Positions 1-8,262 of a stretch of DNA of 64,000 nt are shown one piece after another. The translations under genes were made by a program, and so were the position numbers. Location of the stretch: NCBI GenBank assembly GCA_025210515.1, contig JAOARM010000025.1, positions 1 to 64,000 of the forward strand, in the 5' to 3' direction. Origin of the DNA: Vallitalea sp. GTDB lineage: Bacteria; Bacillota; Clostridia; Lachnospirales; Vallitaleaceae. Each line of letters opens with the position of its first letter. Within the stretch, counting starts at the first letter, position 1. The notes under the pieces were generated by a model that saw nothing but the letters and a program-made list of their open reading frames with translations, had not been told where the DNA came from and searched no databases.

Positions 1-229
<229 letters not shown>

Positions 230-439
230 GATTTTTTAAGGTTAGTTTTTCTATTAGAAAATCTTAGCTTAAAATATCGTAAAAGTTTTATCTGACCAGA
301 TTGCTCTGGCATATATTTTATAGACTATCGTCTTTATCCATTAATTTACCAAGGAATTTCTTGGGTTGAACTTTATAAAAAAGTTCTGGTTGTATAATAT
401 ACTATTCATTTATCATTGTTCAAAACTGCGTCGGAAACT
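230..439 (-). other. rrn leader region
   Basis: Transcribed leader between the inferred rrn promoter and the 16S 5' end on the minus strand. It is AT-rich and holds no open frame I would call. Leader processing or antitermination sites are expected here but I could not place one with confidence. Confidence 0.5.
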
Positions 440-468
440 ATAATAACAAAATACTAATAGTATGTCAA
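440..468 (-). promoter_or_regulatory. rRNA operon promoter
   Basis: On the minus strand a perfect TTGACA (468-463) is followed by a 17-nt spacer and TATTAT (445-440), a near-consensus housekeeping sigma promoter pointing at the 16S gene about 210 nt downstream. The remainder of the gap up to 665 is AT-rich, with no other clear element apart from the ribosome binding site of the next plus-strand gene. Confidence 0.75.
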
Positions 469-665
469 GGTTTTTTTGAAAAATATTTTTATTACTAACA
501 AAAAATAATTATAAATAATGTTTTTTATAACTTTATTAAGTATTGAATATATAACAATATTTAGCTATAATGTATAGAGCTATTAGAATAAGTAAATATA
601 TTCTTTTATTAATGTTGTATTTGTAATTAGACTATATAAAAAACAATAGAAAAAGGAGCTAGAAA

Positions 666-2381
666 ATGTTTAAAAATCTAAAGATTAAAGCTAAACTTGG
701 AATACTTTCCACAATTTTAACACTATTTATTATAATAATTGGAAGTGTAGGATTTTTGAATCTTACAAAAGCAAATAAAGATATTACCACTATGTATTAC
801 GATAGATTACTTGCTATAGAGCAATTAAATGATAGTAGAGCTCACGCAAGAGCTATTGAAGCTGATATATATAGTATTATGATGAATATACATGATCCAG
901 AGTATCAACAATATAAGTTGAAAGATATAGAAACAAGAGTACAAAAATTTAATGAGAACTTTATTAACTACAAAAAAACAAAGTTAGATCAATTTGAAGT
1001 TGATACAATTAAACTATTAGAAGATAATTTATTATTATATAGAGATGGTAGACAAAAAGTCATAGATTTGGCGTTAAATGGTAATTATGCTGAAGCATAC
1101 AACGCCTATGATAAAATTGAAAAAACTGCTGAAGCATTTCAACAGAATTTAATTGATTTGGCTAGTTATAATGTTACAGTTGGAGATGAATTAAACAGAC
1201 AGAATAAAATTGAATATGGCAGATCAGTAAAAATATATATTTCTCTACTTATAGTTTCAATAATAATATCCATAGCCTTATCAATATACATATCAAAAGC
1301 AATAAGCACTCCTATAGGTTTATCTATTAATCATATGAGGAAAATTGCTAATTATGATATTTCACAAGACATTCCATCAGCATTCTTAAATAGAAAAGAT
1401 GAAATTGGTGGTTTAGCTACTATGATACAGGAAATTCAGAAGAGATTAAGAGAATTGCTTAGAAATATTGAAGAAACATCTGAACAAATTGCCTCTTCAT
1501 CTGAAGAACTTACGGCTACTTCTCAACAATCAGCCCATGCTGCTGAAGAAGTTGTAAGAGCAATAGATGATATGTCAAGAGGTGCTGCTGAACAAGCTGA
1601 GAGCACTGAAGAAGGATCAGAAAAACTTTCTAATCTTGGAAATCTTATTGAAAAAGAAAGAAATAATATGGATGTATTAAACGAAACTTCAAACATTGTA
1701 CATCAATTAGTTTCAGAAGGTTTAACTATTCTTGATAAGTTAGCAAATAAAACTAAAAAAAGTAGTGATGCTACAACTAATGTATACGAAAGCATCAAAA
1801 AAACTAATGAAAGTTCCAAAAAGATTAGTGAAGCAAGTAATCTTATTGCCTCAATAGCAGAACAGACAAATTTACTGGCACTTAATGCAGCTATCGAAGC
1901 AGCTAGAGCAGGGGAGCACGGAAAAGGGTTTGCAGTTGTAGCAGATGAAATTAGACAACTTGCAGAGCAATCAACAGAATCAACTAAAATCATTGATAAT
2001 ATGGTTAAATCCCTTCAATATGATTCAAAAAAAGCTGTAGATATTATGGAAAGTGTATCAGAAATAATTAAAGAACAGATGGAAAATATGAATGAAACCG
2101 AAAGCAAATTTAATGAAATGAGTGAAGCTATTAATAAATCAGCCAAAGCTGTAGAAATAATTACTGAATCAGGAATTCAAATGGAACAAAAGAAAAATGA
2201 AGTTCTAGAAACTGTTCAGCTTCTTTCTGCTGTTGCTGAGGAAAATGCAGCTGGCACAGAACATTCATCAGCTTCAATGGCAGAGCAATCAGCTTCAATT
2301 AAAGAAATTGCAAATTCAAGTGAATCATTAAGTGTATTATCTCAAGAACTTCAAGGATTAATTTCTAAGTTTCAAATTTAA
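666..2381 (+). CDS. Methyl-accepting chemotaxis protein
   Basis: A 571-residue transmembrane chemoreceptor that would signal to CheA/CheW. It has a basic N-terminus and TM1 (about residues 11-31), a ~155-residue helical sensor region of the four-helix-bundle type, TM2 (about 187-209), a HAMP linker, and a long coiled-coil signalling domain. The highly conserved hairpin tip is present ([19 protein letters not shown] around 400-420). A Shine-Dalgarno AAAGGAG lies just upstream of the ATG. It is monocistronic and ends at a strong hairpin shared with the convergent lysis cassette. The ligand cannot be inferred. Confidence 0.95.
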   Translation: MFKNLKIKAKLGILSTILTLFIIIIGSVGFLNLTKANKDITTMYYDRLLAIEQLNDSRAHARAIEADIYSIMMNIHDPEYQQYKLKDIETRVQKFNENFINYKKTKLDQFEVDTIKLLEDNLLLYRDGRQKVIDLALNGNYAEAYNAYDKIEKTAEAFQQNLIDLASYNVTVGDELNRQNKIEYGRSVKIYISLLIVSIIISIALSIYISKAISTPIGLSINHMRKIANYDISQDIPSAFLNRKDEIGGLATMIQEIQKRLRELLRNIEETSEQIASSSEELTATSQQSAHAAEEVVRAIDDMSRGAAEQAESTEEGSEKLSNLGNLIEKERNNMDVLNETSNIVHQLVSEGLTILDKLANKTKKSSDATTNVYESIKKTNESSKKISEASNLIASIAEQTNLLALNAAIEAARAGEHGKGFAVVADEIRQLAEQSTESTKIIDNMVKSLQYDSKKAVDIMESVSEIIKEQMENMNETESKFNEMSEAINKSAKAVEIITESGIQMEQKKNEVLETVQLLSAVAEENAAGTEHSSASMAEQSASIKEIANSSESLSVLSQELQGLISKFQI

Positions 2382-2405
2382 TACTTAGTTGATAATAGTA
2401 GTAGT

Positions 2406-2437
2406 AACCCTCCAGTTCAAAAATAAACTGGAGGGTT
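2406..2437. terminator. Hairpin between converging genes (bidirectional terminator)
   Basis: Perfect 12-bp inverted repeat (AACCCTCCAGTT at 2406-2417 and its complement at 2426-2437) with an 8-nt loop, between the chemoreceptor (+) and the lysis cassette (-). T-tracts are weak, so the termination role is inferred from position and stem strength. Confidence 0.75.
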
Positions 2438-2440
2438 ATA

Positions 2441-2641
2441 TTAATGATTCCACATTGTGGTTTTCATACCACCATCGTTCATAATTCCAAGTAGTATTCC
2501 TATACTACAGAGTGCCTTTATTACTGTCATTACTTGATCATTATCAACTTCAATTCCAAGACTTGTTAGTATAAGAATAATGGAGCTAGTAATTCCAATT
2601 ACAGTTTTTGTATTAGTAAGTTTATTAAGTATTCGTTCCAT
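2441..2641 (-). CDS. Phage-type holin (small membrane protein)
   Basis: 66 residues with a hydrophobic segment near residues 15-30 and a second around 42-55, a short charged N-terminus and a Gly-rich tail, matching small Gram-positive phage holins (phiLC3/BhlA-like size class). It would form membrane lesions releasing the adjacent amidase. Its start overlaps the end of the amidase gene by 17 nt, so the two are translationally linked. It is the last gene of the lysis operon before the hairpin at 2406-2437. Family assignment rests on size, topology and context. Confidence 0.75.
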   Translation of the reverse strand: MERILNKLTNTKTVIGITSSIILILTSLGIEVDNDQVMTVIKALCSIGILLGIMNDGGMKTTMWNH

Positions 2642-3233
2642 CTTGAATCATCCTTTCTATTTTATCTAATTCTACTTTTATATCACTTAAAATTTTATTA
2701 TAACGTGTGTTTTCTTCTTGAATTTTTTCATTTTCTTTTTTTAATTCTATTATATTATCTTTATTTTGTGAAAGCATATAAATGTATTTATCCCATGGAA
2801 AATAATTTCCTGGGCATAACTTATATACTGCATAATCATGATGTTTTTTTACTCTATCAGTACCTATATCATATTTATTCATAAGATATTTGGTGAGATT
2901 GGTAAGTGATTCTAATTGTGACTTAGGCACTTGTTTTTCTGTTTGATTTTTATGTTCTTGATAACAGCCTTCTAAACATATTCCTATTGATTTGTAATTC
3001 ATACCTTCTTCTTTACAGTGACTTCCTCTCTGATTTTCTTCTCTTCCTGTAAATATATTCCCTCTTTTATCTATAAAGTAATGATAGCCACATCCAGCCC
3101 AGCCAAAAGAACGATGCCAACTATGCACATCTTGAATAGTACAGTTTTTGGCTAAGGCGTGATGTATAATAATATAGGAGGGCTTGTTATTTCTTGGAAC
3201 GTCTATATTTAGTTTTGTTTGGATTATTTTCAT
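2625..3233 (-). CDS. N-acetylmuramoyl-L-alanine amidase (amidase_2 fold), endolysin
   Basis: 202 residues. The N-terminal ~150 residues are a zinc amidase of the PGRP/amidase_2 type: the IIIHHALAK segment supplies the first zinc histidine (about residue 24), the HYFIDKRGNIFTGRE segment is the typical core, and the second histidine and the cysteine ligand lie in KKHHDYA and YKLCPGNYF (about 125-143). The C-terminal ~45 residues form a Lys/Glu-rich coiled coil rather than a wall-binding domain. It would cut the muramic acid to L-Ala bond in peptidoglycan. It sits between XhlA and holin genes in a lysis cassette and probably releases tail particles from the cell. Confidence 0.92.
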   Translation of the reverse strand: MKIIQTKLNIDVPRNNKPSYIIIHHALAKNCTIQDVHSWHRSFGWAGCGYHYFIDKRGNIFTGREENQRGSHCKEEGMNYKSIGICLEGCYQEHKNQTEKQVPKSQLESLTNLTKYLMNKYDIGTDRVKKHHDYAVYKLCPGNYFPWDKYIYMLSQNKDNIIELKKENEKIQEENTRYNKILSDIKVELDKIERMIQDGTNT

Positions 3234-3247
3234 AGATATATTCCTTT

Positions 3248-3511
3248 CTAATTAATATGACCTAGTATGGCTAGTAGCGTAGCAATAGAGCCTATTATCC
3301 ACCCAGCATATTCTCTGTATTCTTTTTTATTACATGTATGATCTTCAAGCCTCTGAACTCTGTCGTCCACGTCATTAATAACTTGTCTTAGTCCATTGTA
3401 ATCTCTTATTAAAGTCTTAGTCTCAGCCATTGCGATTGTTAGGTCGTTAGTTTGTTTTGTGACTTTCTGTATGGCTTCGTAGAACTCTTTTTGAGTTACA
3501 GTATCGCTCAT
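3248..3511 (-). CDS. xhlA: Haemolysin XhlA-like membrane protein
   Basis: 87 residues. An amphipathic helical N-terminal region (about 1-60) is followed by a single C-terminal membrane segment (about 68-85). This is the layout of the XhlA family, which in PBSX-type elements acts with a holin and amidase in host lysis. It is the first gene of the lysis operon, with a ribosome binding site AAAGGAGGT just upstream, and lies about 50 nt downstream of one of the four shared promoter-like elements (3557-3591). Confidence 0.85.
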   Translation of the reverse strand: MSDTVTQKEFYEAIQKVTKQTNDLTIAMAETKTLIRDYNGLRQVINDVDDRVQRLEDHTCNKKEYREYAGWIIGSIATLLAILGHIN

Positions 3512-3556
3512 TAAGTGACCTCCTTTTTAAATATACTCATAGTTAACTATATAAGT

Positions 3557-3591
3557 AGTTTAACATTGTTTGATATGACATTAACACGCCA
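3557..3591 (-). promoter_or_regulatory. Late promoter-like element, copy 4 (lysis cassette)
   Basis: On the minus strand: TGGCGTGTTAATGTCA (3591-3576), 9-nt spacer, then ATGTTA (3566-3561). It matches the other three copies at 4076, 29875 and 42418 in both boxes and exact spacing. It overlaps the stop codon of the upstream regulator gene and precedes the XhlA-amidase-holin operon. Confidence 0.75.
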
Positions 3592-3943
3592 TTATTTGAT
3601 TGATTTTCTTTTCTATTCTTTGGATTTGTCTTGTTGACATATCCATTTTTTCCGCTGTCTGTTCTTGAGTTAACCCCTTTATTTTTCTATAGTAGTAAAT
3701 CTTTGCTTCTTTACCTTCTATTTCGGAAAATTGATTATCTACTTTTTCTTTCTCTAACAATAACATTTCCAATTTTTTCTCATGTAGCAAAATATTTTCC
3801 TTCAATATGTGTGATTCTTTTTTATATAAATCTAAAAAAAACTGAATTATATTTATTTGTCTTTTTAATTCTTCATATGAGTAATATATAGTATCTATGT
3901 TTTTCTCCCCCTTAATAATCTTGTATACTAACAGCTGTCTCAA
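3581..3943 (-). CDS. Small sigma-like/HTH activator, paralogue B
   Basis: Up to 120 residues. A helical N-terminal part (leucine/lysine/glutamate-rich coiled coil) is followed by a C-terminal sigma-70 region-4-like helix-turn-helix with the core KGLTQEQTAEK and a recognition helix ending in RQIQRIEKK. The C-terminal ~50 residues closely match the gene at 42442-42870, at the other end of the tail locus. The open frame begins with TTG at 3943, but alignment with the paralogue and a GGGGGAG sequence at about 3905-3911 place the likely start at an ATA codon (3898-3896). So either an unusual AUA start is used or the start codon has been lost. Probable role: activator of the four shared promoters. 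Confidence 0.7.
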   Translation of the reverse strand: MRQLLVYKIIKGEKNIDTIYYSYEELKRQINIIQFFLDLYKKESHILKENILLHEKKLEMLLLEKEKVDNQFSEIEGKEAKIYYYRKIKGLTQEQTAEKMDMSTRQIQRIEKKINQIMAC

Positions 3944-4075
3944 AACAATCTTTTAATAACTTATATACTTTAAAAATTTTATGACTATATAATTTTTATG
4001 TAATTAACTTTTTCTTTTTTCCATAACCATCATTATTTGTTTTGATTAGTTAATAAGTAGTGTGCTACTAAATAA

Positions 4076-4110
4076 ATATTAACATTAATTATAACGACAT
4101 TAACACGACA
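4076..4110 (-). promoter_or_regulatory. Late promoter-like element, copy 3 (regulator B)
   Basis: Minus strand TGTCGTGTTAATGTCG (4110-4095), 9-nt spacer, ATGTTA (4085-4080). It points at the small regulator gene ending at 3581, about 180 nt downstream, which suggests autoregulation. The rest of the gap 3944-4337 holds this element, the divergent promoter at 4292-4320 and a CCTA/TAGG dyad near 4274-4287, and otherwise only AT-rich sequence. Confidence 0.7.
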
Positions 4111-4291
4111 TATCCTTCTATAAATACAGTTAATAATTATTCCTTATGTTATTTTTCGTAATTACACAAAATAATCTTACGTCTATTTTACGACATATTG
4201 TCACTAATTTCAATATATATTATGGTTTTGTTATGAATTATATTAAATTACTATAGTATTTTATTATAGGTATCCTAAGATAATAGGCTTA

Positions 4292-4320
4292 TTGATATTA
4301 TTACGTCATTTTAGTATAAT
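4292..4320 (+). promoter_or_regulatory. Housekeeping-type promoter of the Xre gene
   Basis: TTGATA (4292-4297), 17-nt spacer, TATAAT (4315-4320), 17 nt before the start codon at 4338. This is close to the vegetative consensus and so differs clearly from the shared late elements. Confidence 0.7.
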
Positions 4321-4337
4321 AAAAGCGAGGTGATACT

Positions 4338-4715
4338 ATGGATAATAATTTTGTTGGAAAAAGAATTAAATTAGCGAGACAACAATATTCAGTATTACAT
4401 AATGAAAAAGTTACTCAGCAAATTCTTGCCAATAAATTAAATATATCCCGTACATATTTAGCTGATATTGAATCAGGTAGAACTAATGCTAACTCTACAA
4501 TTCTCAATAAAATATGTAAGGCACTTAATCAACCTATAACTTTTTTTATTGAATCTAAATATAGAAAAGAAAAAATAGCTGATGAATTAATTAATTATTT
4601 AATTGAATTAGATGTTATAAAAAGTGATGAAGAATTAACAGAAGATAAACTTGAATGGGTTATGGAACTATTAGGTAAAGCTATTGATATGTCAAGAATA
4701 AAAGAAAAACAATAA
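4338..4715 (+). CDS. Xre-family transcriptional regulator
   Basis: 125 residues. Residues ~5-70 form a Cro/C1-type helix-turn-helix (VTQQILANKLNISRTYLADIE followed by SGRTNANSTILNKICKAL), with a short acidic helical C-terminal part. It is the only plus-strand gene inside the tail locus, divergent from the regulator/lysis block and driven by a good vegetative promoter, which fits a lysogeny-type repressor keeping the locus silent. Its target sites were not identified; a CCTA-N6-TAGG dyad lies just upstream of its own promoter. Confidence 0.9.
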   Translation: MDNNFVGKRIKLARQQYSVLHNEKVTQQILANKLNISRTYLADIESGRTNANSTILNKICKALNQPITFFIESKYRKEKIADELINYLIELDVIKSDEELTEDKLEWVMELLGKAIDMSRIKEKQ

Positions 4716-4718
4716 CTC

Positions 4719-4904
4719 TTATTGCTTTTCTTTCTCTTGTAATAATTCTTTTATATAAATTTTCATTAATTTGATATTATCATCTGGTTTTAGTATCTTC
4801 ATTAATTTCTTTTTAATATATATTTTCAAACTTTTAATAGCCTCCTCTTGCTTTATATTATAGTTATTAGATGCTTGTACAAATATACTATATATTTGGT
4901 TCAA
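4719..4904 (-). CDS. Small hypothetical protein
   Basis: 61 residues from a TTG codon, very rich in Lys/Ile/Glu and predicted all-helical. It ends 3 nt from the converging Xre gene and begins just after the stop of the small Xre-like gene at 4918, overlapping no other gene. No clear Shine-Dalgarno is visible and an upstream stop prevents an ATG start in this frame, so it may be a short accessory regulator or non-functional. Function unknown. Confidence 0.4.
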   Translation of the reverse strand: MNQIYSIFVQASNNYNIKQEEAIKSLKIYIKKKLMKILKPDDNIKLMKIYIKELLQEKEKQ

Positions 4905-4917
4905 TGTATTAAACCAT

Positions 4918-5118
4918 TTAATAGCTTACAATGTCATCTAATTTACAATTTAAAGCTTTAGCAATTTTACAAAGAGTACTAACTTTGGGATCTACATGAT
5001 TATTTTCAATATTGGATAACGTAGATCTTGGAACTTTAGACTTTTTTTCTAAATCTCTTATGGATATATCCATCTTCAGTCGCAATTCTTTTGAGTGTAT
5101 TTTCATATTTTTCACCAT
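4918..5118 (-). CDS. Small Cro/C1-type HTH protein
   Basis: 66 residues consisting almost entirely of an Xre helix-turn-helix of the small single-domain type (MDISIRDLEKKSKVPRSTLS motif, then an ENNHVDPKVSTLCKIAKAL segment). A second in-frame ATG at residue 5 has a GGTG ribosome binding site and may be the real start. It lies just beyond the F-type module and could be a Cro-like partner of the Xre regulator at 4338. The 220 nt upstream are AT-rich with no clear element. Confidence 0.8.
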   Translation of the reverse strand: MVKNMKIHSKELRLKMDISIRDLEKKSKVPRSTLSNIENNHVDPKVSTLCKIAKALNCKLDDIVSY

Positions 5119-5340
5119 TTATTTTATGTCTTTAACCCTTATAAATATTAAAAATATCCTCATCGCTAGATACTACTTTTTAATTCTCTCATTCAAACCA
5201 TATATATTCAAACTTTTTATGATTGATAATTTGCATATATAATATTTAATTATAAATAATTATCGTAGAGAAATAATGAGAATTAGAAGTGCTATAAAGA
5301 ACTGAATTATTATTAAAAATACTATAGAAGGTATATAATA

Positions 5341-6450
5341 TTACTTTTTGAAAACTAAAACAGCACTACCAATTGCTCTTTCTCTACCATCAGTAGGACT
5401 ATTTTTGATATTCCCATCAACTATCATTTCTGATGAGCCTCCCCCATCTAAATTAACGGCATTATAACAATTTAATTCATACATTAATTCAGCACACTGA
5501 TTGGCTGTCATTCCTAATGAATAATTTTTCCCTCTACCTTCCACTACAACCAATACCCATGTTCCATCTTTTTTTTGACCTATTAATGTTCTTGGGTGTC
5601 TTGTTTTACTATGATTAATAGCATCTTTATTCAAAGTATTAATTTCACCATTTATTATTAGTGCCCAAGATATACCTATTATCCAGTTAGTCTTTCCTTG
5701 TATTTCAGATATCTCTTTTGCATTTTTTAGGTTTTTTATTTCTGTAGTACCATCTTTGTAATAGATGAAATCTGGAAAAGTTGGACTAGTAGAATAATAA
5801 CATTTACCTTCGTCAGCGAATCCCCAAAGATGTTCTCCTCCACCAAAGAAACCTCCATTAATCTTACATACCACTTTTTTGTTAGCATAAGTCTCCACAT
5901 TGCTATCAGGTTCTATTTCACTTAACTTTTCGTATTTACCACGCTTACCTAATGTAACATCTATAATGAAATCTTTTTGAGATGCTTCAAAAATATGAAC
6001 CTTACTACTGAATTTTCTTATGCTACGGTAGTTATACTTCTCTTCCGCAGCATTATACTTTTTTACATAGCCACCGTGTACCCATCCACTAATTTTGTCT
6101 GATTTTATTTGATACCAATCTGTTTTCTCTCTAACTACTTCTAGTTTATCGCCTTTATATACAACACCTAATTTATTTCCACCTATATTGTCTCTTACAT
6201 TTAGTGCTGTTGCCGTAACAACAACATACTTTTTCTCCTCAGATTCTGGTGTTGAATCAATATCACAACCACTTTGAATTGGATTATTTACTTTCGTTTC
6301 TTCTGTTATTCTATTGAGCATTTCAAAAAATACCCATAATGGCGTTGATTCTGTTAAATCTTTTTCTAACCAGTTGTTAATATTATTAAGTAAACCTTTT
6401 TTATGTAAGTTTTTAATAGCTTTTACGCCTAGTTCTTGTTCCCAGCTCAT
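5341..6450 (-). CDS. Phosphodiester glycosidase (NAGPA-like) with SH3 domain
   Basis: 369 residues. Residues 1-~45 form a short helical domain of a type seen at the start of phage-associated wall hydrolases (WEQELGVKAIKNL...PLWVFFEML). Residues ~75-130 are a bacterial SH3b domain. Residues ~150-369 are a phosphodiester glycosidase domain of the NAGPA family, with the diagnostic NLDGGGSSEM motif near residue 335 and GGFFGGG near 205. The family removes sugars linked by phosphodiester bonds, so a wall or capsular GlcNAc-1-phosphate-type polymer is the likely substrate. It is the last gene of the F-type module and has no signal peptide, consistent with a particle-borne or lysis-released enzyme. 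Confidence 0.82.
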   Translation of the reverse strand: MSWEQELGVKAIKNLHKKGLLNNINNWLEKDLTESTPLWVFFEMLNRITEETKVNNPIQSGCDIDSTPESEEKKYVVVTATALNVRDNIGGNKLGVVYKGDKLEVVREKTDWYQIKSDKISGWVHGGYVKKYNAAEEKYNYRSIRKFSSKVHIFEASQKDFIIDVTLGKRGKYEKLSEIEPDSNVETYANKKVVCKINGGFFGGGEHLWGFADEGKCYYSTSPTFPDFIYYKDGTTEIKNLKNAKEISEIQGKTNWIIGISWALIINGEINTLNKDAINHSKTRHPRTLIGQKKDGTWVLVVVEGRGKNYSLGMTANQCAELMYELNCYNAVNLDGGGSSEMIVDGNIKNSPTDGRERAIGSAVLVFKK

Positions 6451-6650
6451 ATTATTATCTCCTTTCTTTCTAATTGGTCAATTTGAAACTTTTTATCTTA
6501 GGACAATATTAGGGGTATAAACAATCCCAAGATTAACGTTAATTTATTGCTTTCATCAATGTTAGATCCTTCTTTTTATAAACTCATGATGTTATTCCCT
6601 TTGTGAAGGAAATTCTTGTTTTATTAGGGATTTTATTGCGATTAGGATTC

Positions 6651-6782
6651 CTATTCTGCACTAACTATACTAGTAACAATTTCTTTCAAATTGCTTAACA
6701 TAGGTACTTGTTCTAGTTTGTATTTGCCTTCTTTAACTAGTCTAACCCATACTTTCACAATACCACTATCTTCATTAAACAT
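6651..6782 (-). CDS. Small phage-associated protein (CD1375-like)
   Basis: 43 residues beginning MFNEDSGIVKVWVRLVKEG and ending in SVSAE-like residues. Short proteins with a V-(W/Y)-x-x-L-(V/I)-x-x-G-K core and a Q-V-P segment sit at the end of many clostridial tail operons. Its ATG overlaps the stop of the preceding gene (TAATG), supporting translational coupling. Function unknown. Downstream, 6451-6650 has no gene; it contains the perfect palindrome ATTAACGTTAAT at 6532-6543. Confidence 0.6.
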   Translation of the reverse strand: MFNEDSGIVKVWVRLVKEGKYKLEQVPMLSNLKEIVTSIVSAE

Positions 6783-7093
6783 TAGTTTACACCTCCTGCA
6801 AGAACAACAGATAATTCTGCTACAGCTTTTTCCAATTCAGCTATTTTTTCTTCTGCTGATATAGGTTTATTTTTATTAATTTTTGTTTCTATTTCTTCTT
6901 TTTTGGCAAGATACTGTTCTTGCGATATTTTAATTAAATCTTTATGCTTTACATTTGATTGTTGAGTTTCAAGAATACATATATCACTGTCAAAATTATA
7001 AACTTGACTTTTAGCAATAATTCTATCTATATCTAATCCTTTATAATTGCATACGAACCCATTTTCTCTTAAATTATTTATTTCATAAAACAT
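6782..7093 (-). CDS. Tail-fibre accessory protein (XkdW-like)
   Basis: 103 residues from the ATG at 7093, which has GGAGG 8 nt upstream; the open frame extends to 7138 but without a ribosome binding site. The N-terminal half is compact and the C-terminal half is a helical tail ending in an AEEKIAELEKAVAELS coiled coil. Proteins of this design follow fibre genes in many Firmicute prophages and probably assist or cap fibre assembly. It follows the fibre-region genes in the F module. Confidence 0.6.
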   Translation of the reverse strand: MFYEINNLRENGFVCNYKGLDIDRIIAKSQVYNFDSDICILETQQSNVKHKDLIKISQEQYLAKKEEIETKINKNKPISAEEKIAELEKAVAELSVVLAGGVN

Positions 7094-7112
7094 TCTATTT
7101 ACCTCCATTAAA

Positions 7113-7769
7113 TCAATCTTCAAATGAACATATACCATACGCTAATGCCTGTAATTCTGCAAATCTATAACGAAAATTATAAGGATCCCATCTACCATAA
7201 TAATAATTGACATCTGTTATTGCTCTTTTATTAGTATCATTAGGATGTCTATTAACTTCTATTAAACAAACTTGCTCGTTTAGATTTATGAAACCGAAAC
7301 ATTCATAAGGCACATCAGTAAGAGAAACGCTACTATATCCAGCACCTGAACCATTAGAAGGAACATAAGCACGATAATAACCGCTAGTATTATATGCAAA
7401 CATTACATCTTGAGGTTGATTATATATTACAGTTGCTAAAACATCAGAAGAACTATGTAGTAGCTCTTTTATTAATGTCATGTTTTCATTATATTGATAA
7501 GTTTTTGATTGTTTAACGATTATAATACCATACTGATTAAACCCTACAGCTTTACCTTCTGTTATAGGAATAATAGATTCTACAATCCCCTTATAATTTA
7601 TTTTATAAGCTCGTGAACCATCAACTTTAATGAAATAAAAATTATTCTCATCTATTCCTCTCAAAAGCAAATTATTGCTACTAATGCTACCAGTAACGTC
7701 TGTAGAAATTTTCAGTTTTTTACCCCCATTACCAAAACCATGTGTTTTTAAAACATTATCTATATTCAT
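7113..7769 (-). CDS. Fibre-region hypothetical protein, beta-rich
   Basis: 218 residues, beta-rich with many aromatic residues and repeated YN/YG turns, no signal peptide and no membrane segment. The N-terminus (MNIDNVLKTHGFGNGGKKLK) is polar. It lies between fibre-like genes in the F module, 6 nt from its upstream neighbour. A receptor-binding or beta-propeller-like tip is plausible from composition and position, but I recognise no family. Confidence 0.6.
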   Translation of the reverse strand: MNIDNVLKTHGFGNGGKKLKISTDVTGSISSNNLLLRGIDENNFYFIKVDGSRAYKINYKGIVESIIPITEGKAVGFNQYGIIIVKQSKTYQYNENMTLIKELLHSSSDVLATVIYNQPQDVMFAYNTSGYYRAYVPSNGSGAGYSSVSLTDVPYECFGFINLNEQVCLIEVNRHPNDTNKRAITDVNYYYGRWDPYNFRYRFAELQALAYGICSFED

Positions 7770-7775
7770 TTTTTA

Positions 7776-8195
7776 CTACGACACCACCTTTGACACTATA
7801 TTTCCGTCTGAATCATATGCGATTGTCCATGTAATAGTTTTTAATAATATTACACTATTAGTATCATAGAAATACCATGTATCTGTAGTATAATTTGGCG
7901 AAGTACCACCTGATAATATTGATTTCATATATAATGTATTATTTGAGCGTTTATATTCAACTGTTTTGTAAATTCCATTAGAATCTTTTGAGCTTGCATA
8001 AGATGAATAATTTTCAAGTTTTTTATTTATGTTATCAACATCAACTTGGTTCGCCTTAGCAGACATAGACGCATTAAGAGTAGATAGATTTACTTTTTTA
8101 TTGAGATTTTCTTGAACAGTATTAAGTTCAACATCATAATTTTGCAATTTATCTCTTATCGATTTATTTAATTGTTGTACTCCTATCTTAGCCAC
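7776..8195 (-). CDS. Short tail-fibre-like protein
   Basis: 139 residues. The first ~65 residues are a helical, coiled-coil-like stalk with heptad-type spacing. The rest is a small beta domain ending in an ITWTIAYDSDGNIVSKVVS-type strand pair, a common ending of short phage fibre heads. It stands downstream of the large repeat protein and upstream of the beta-rich protein, so it is probably part of the same appendage. Confidence 0.65.
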   Translation of the reverse strand: MAKIGVQQLNKSIRDKLQNYDVELNTVQENLNKKVNLSTLNASMSAKANQVDVDNINKKLENYSSYASSKDSNGIYKTVEYKRSNNTLYMKSILSGGTSPNYTTDTWYFYDTNSVILLKTITWTIAYDSDGNIVSKVVS

Positions 8196-8262
8196 TTTAT
8201 CATCTCCTCTCCGTATTATTTATTCTTGTAATACCCATCCTTTTTATTATAACTACATAAAT

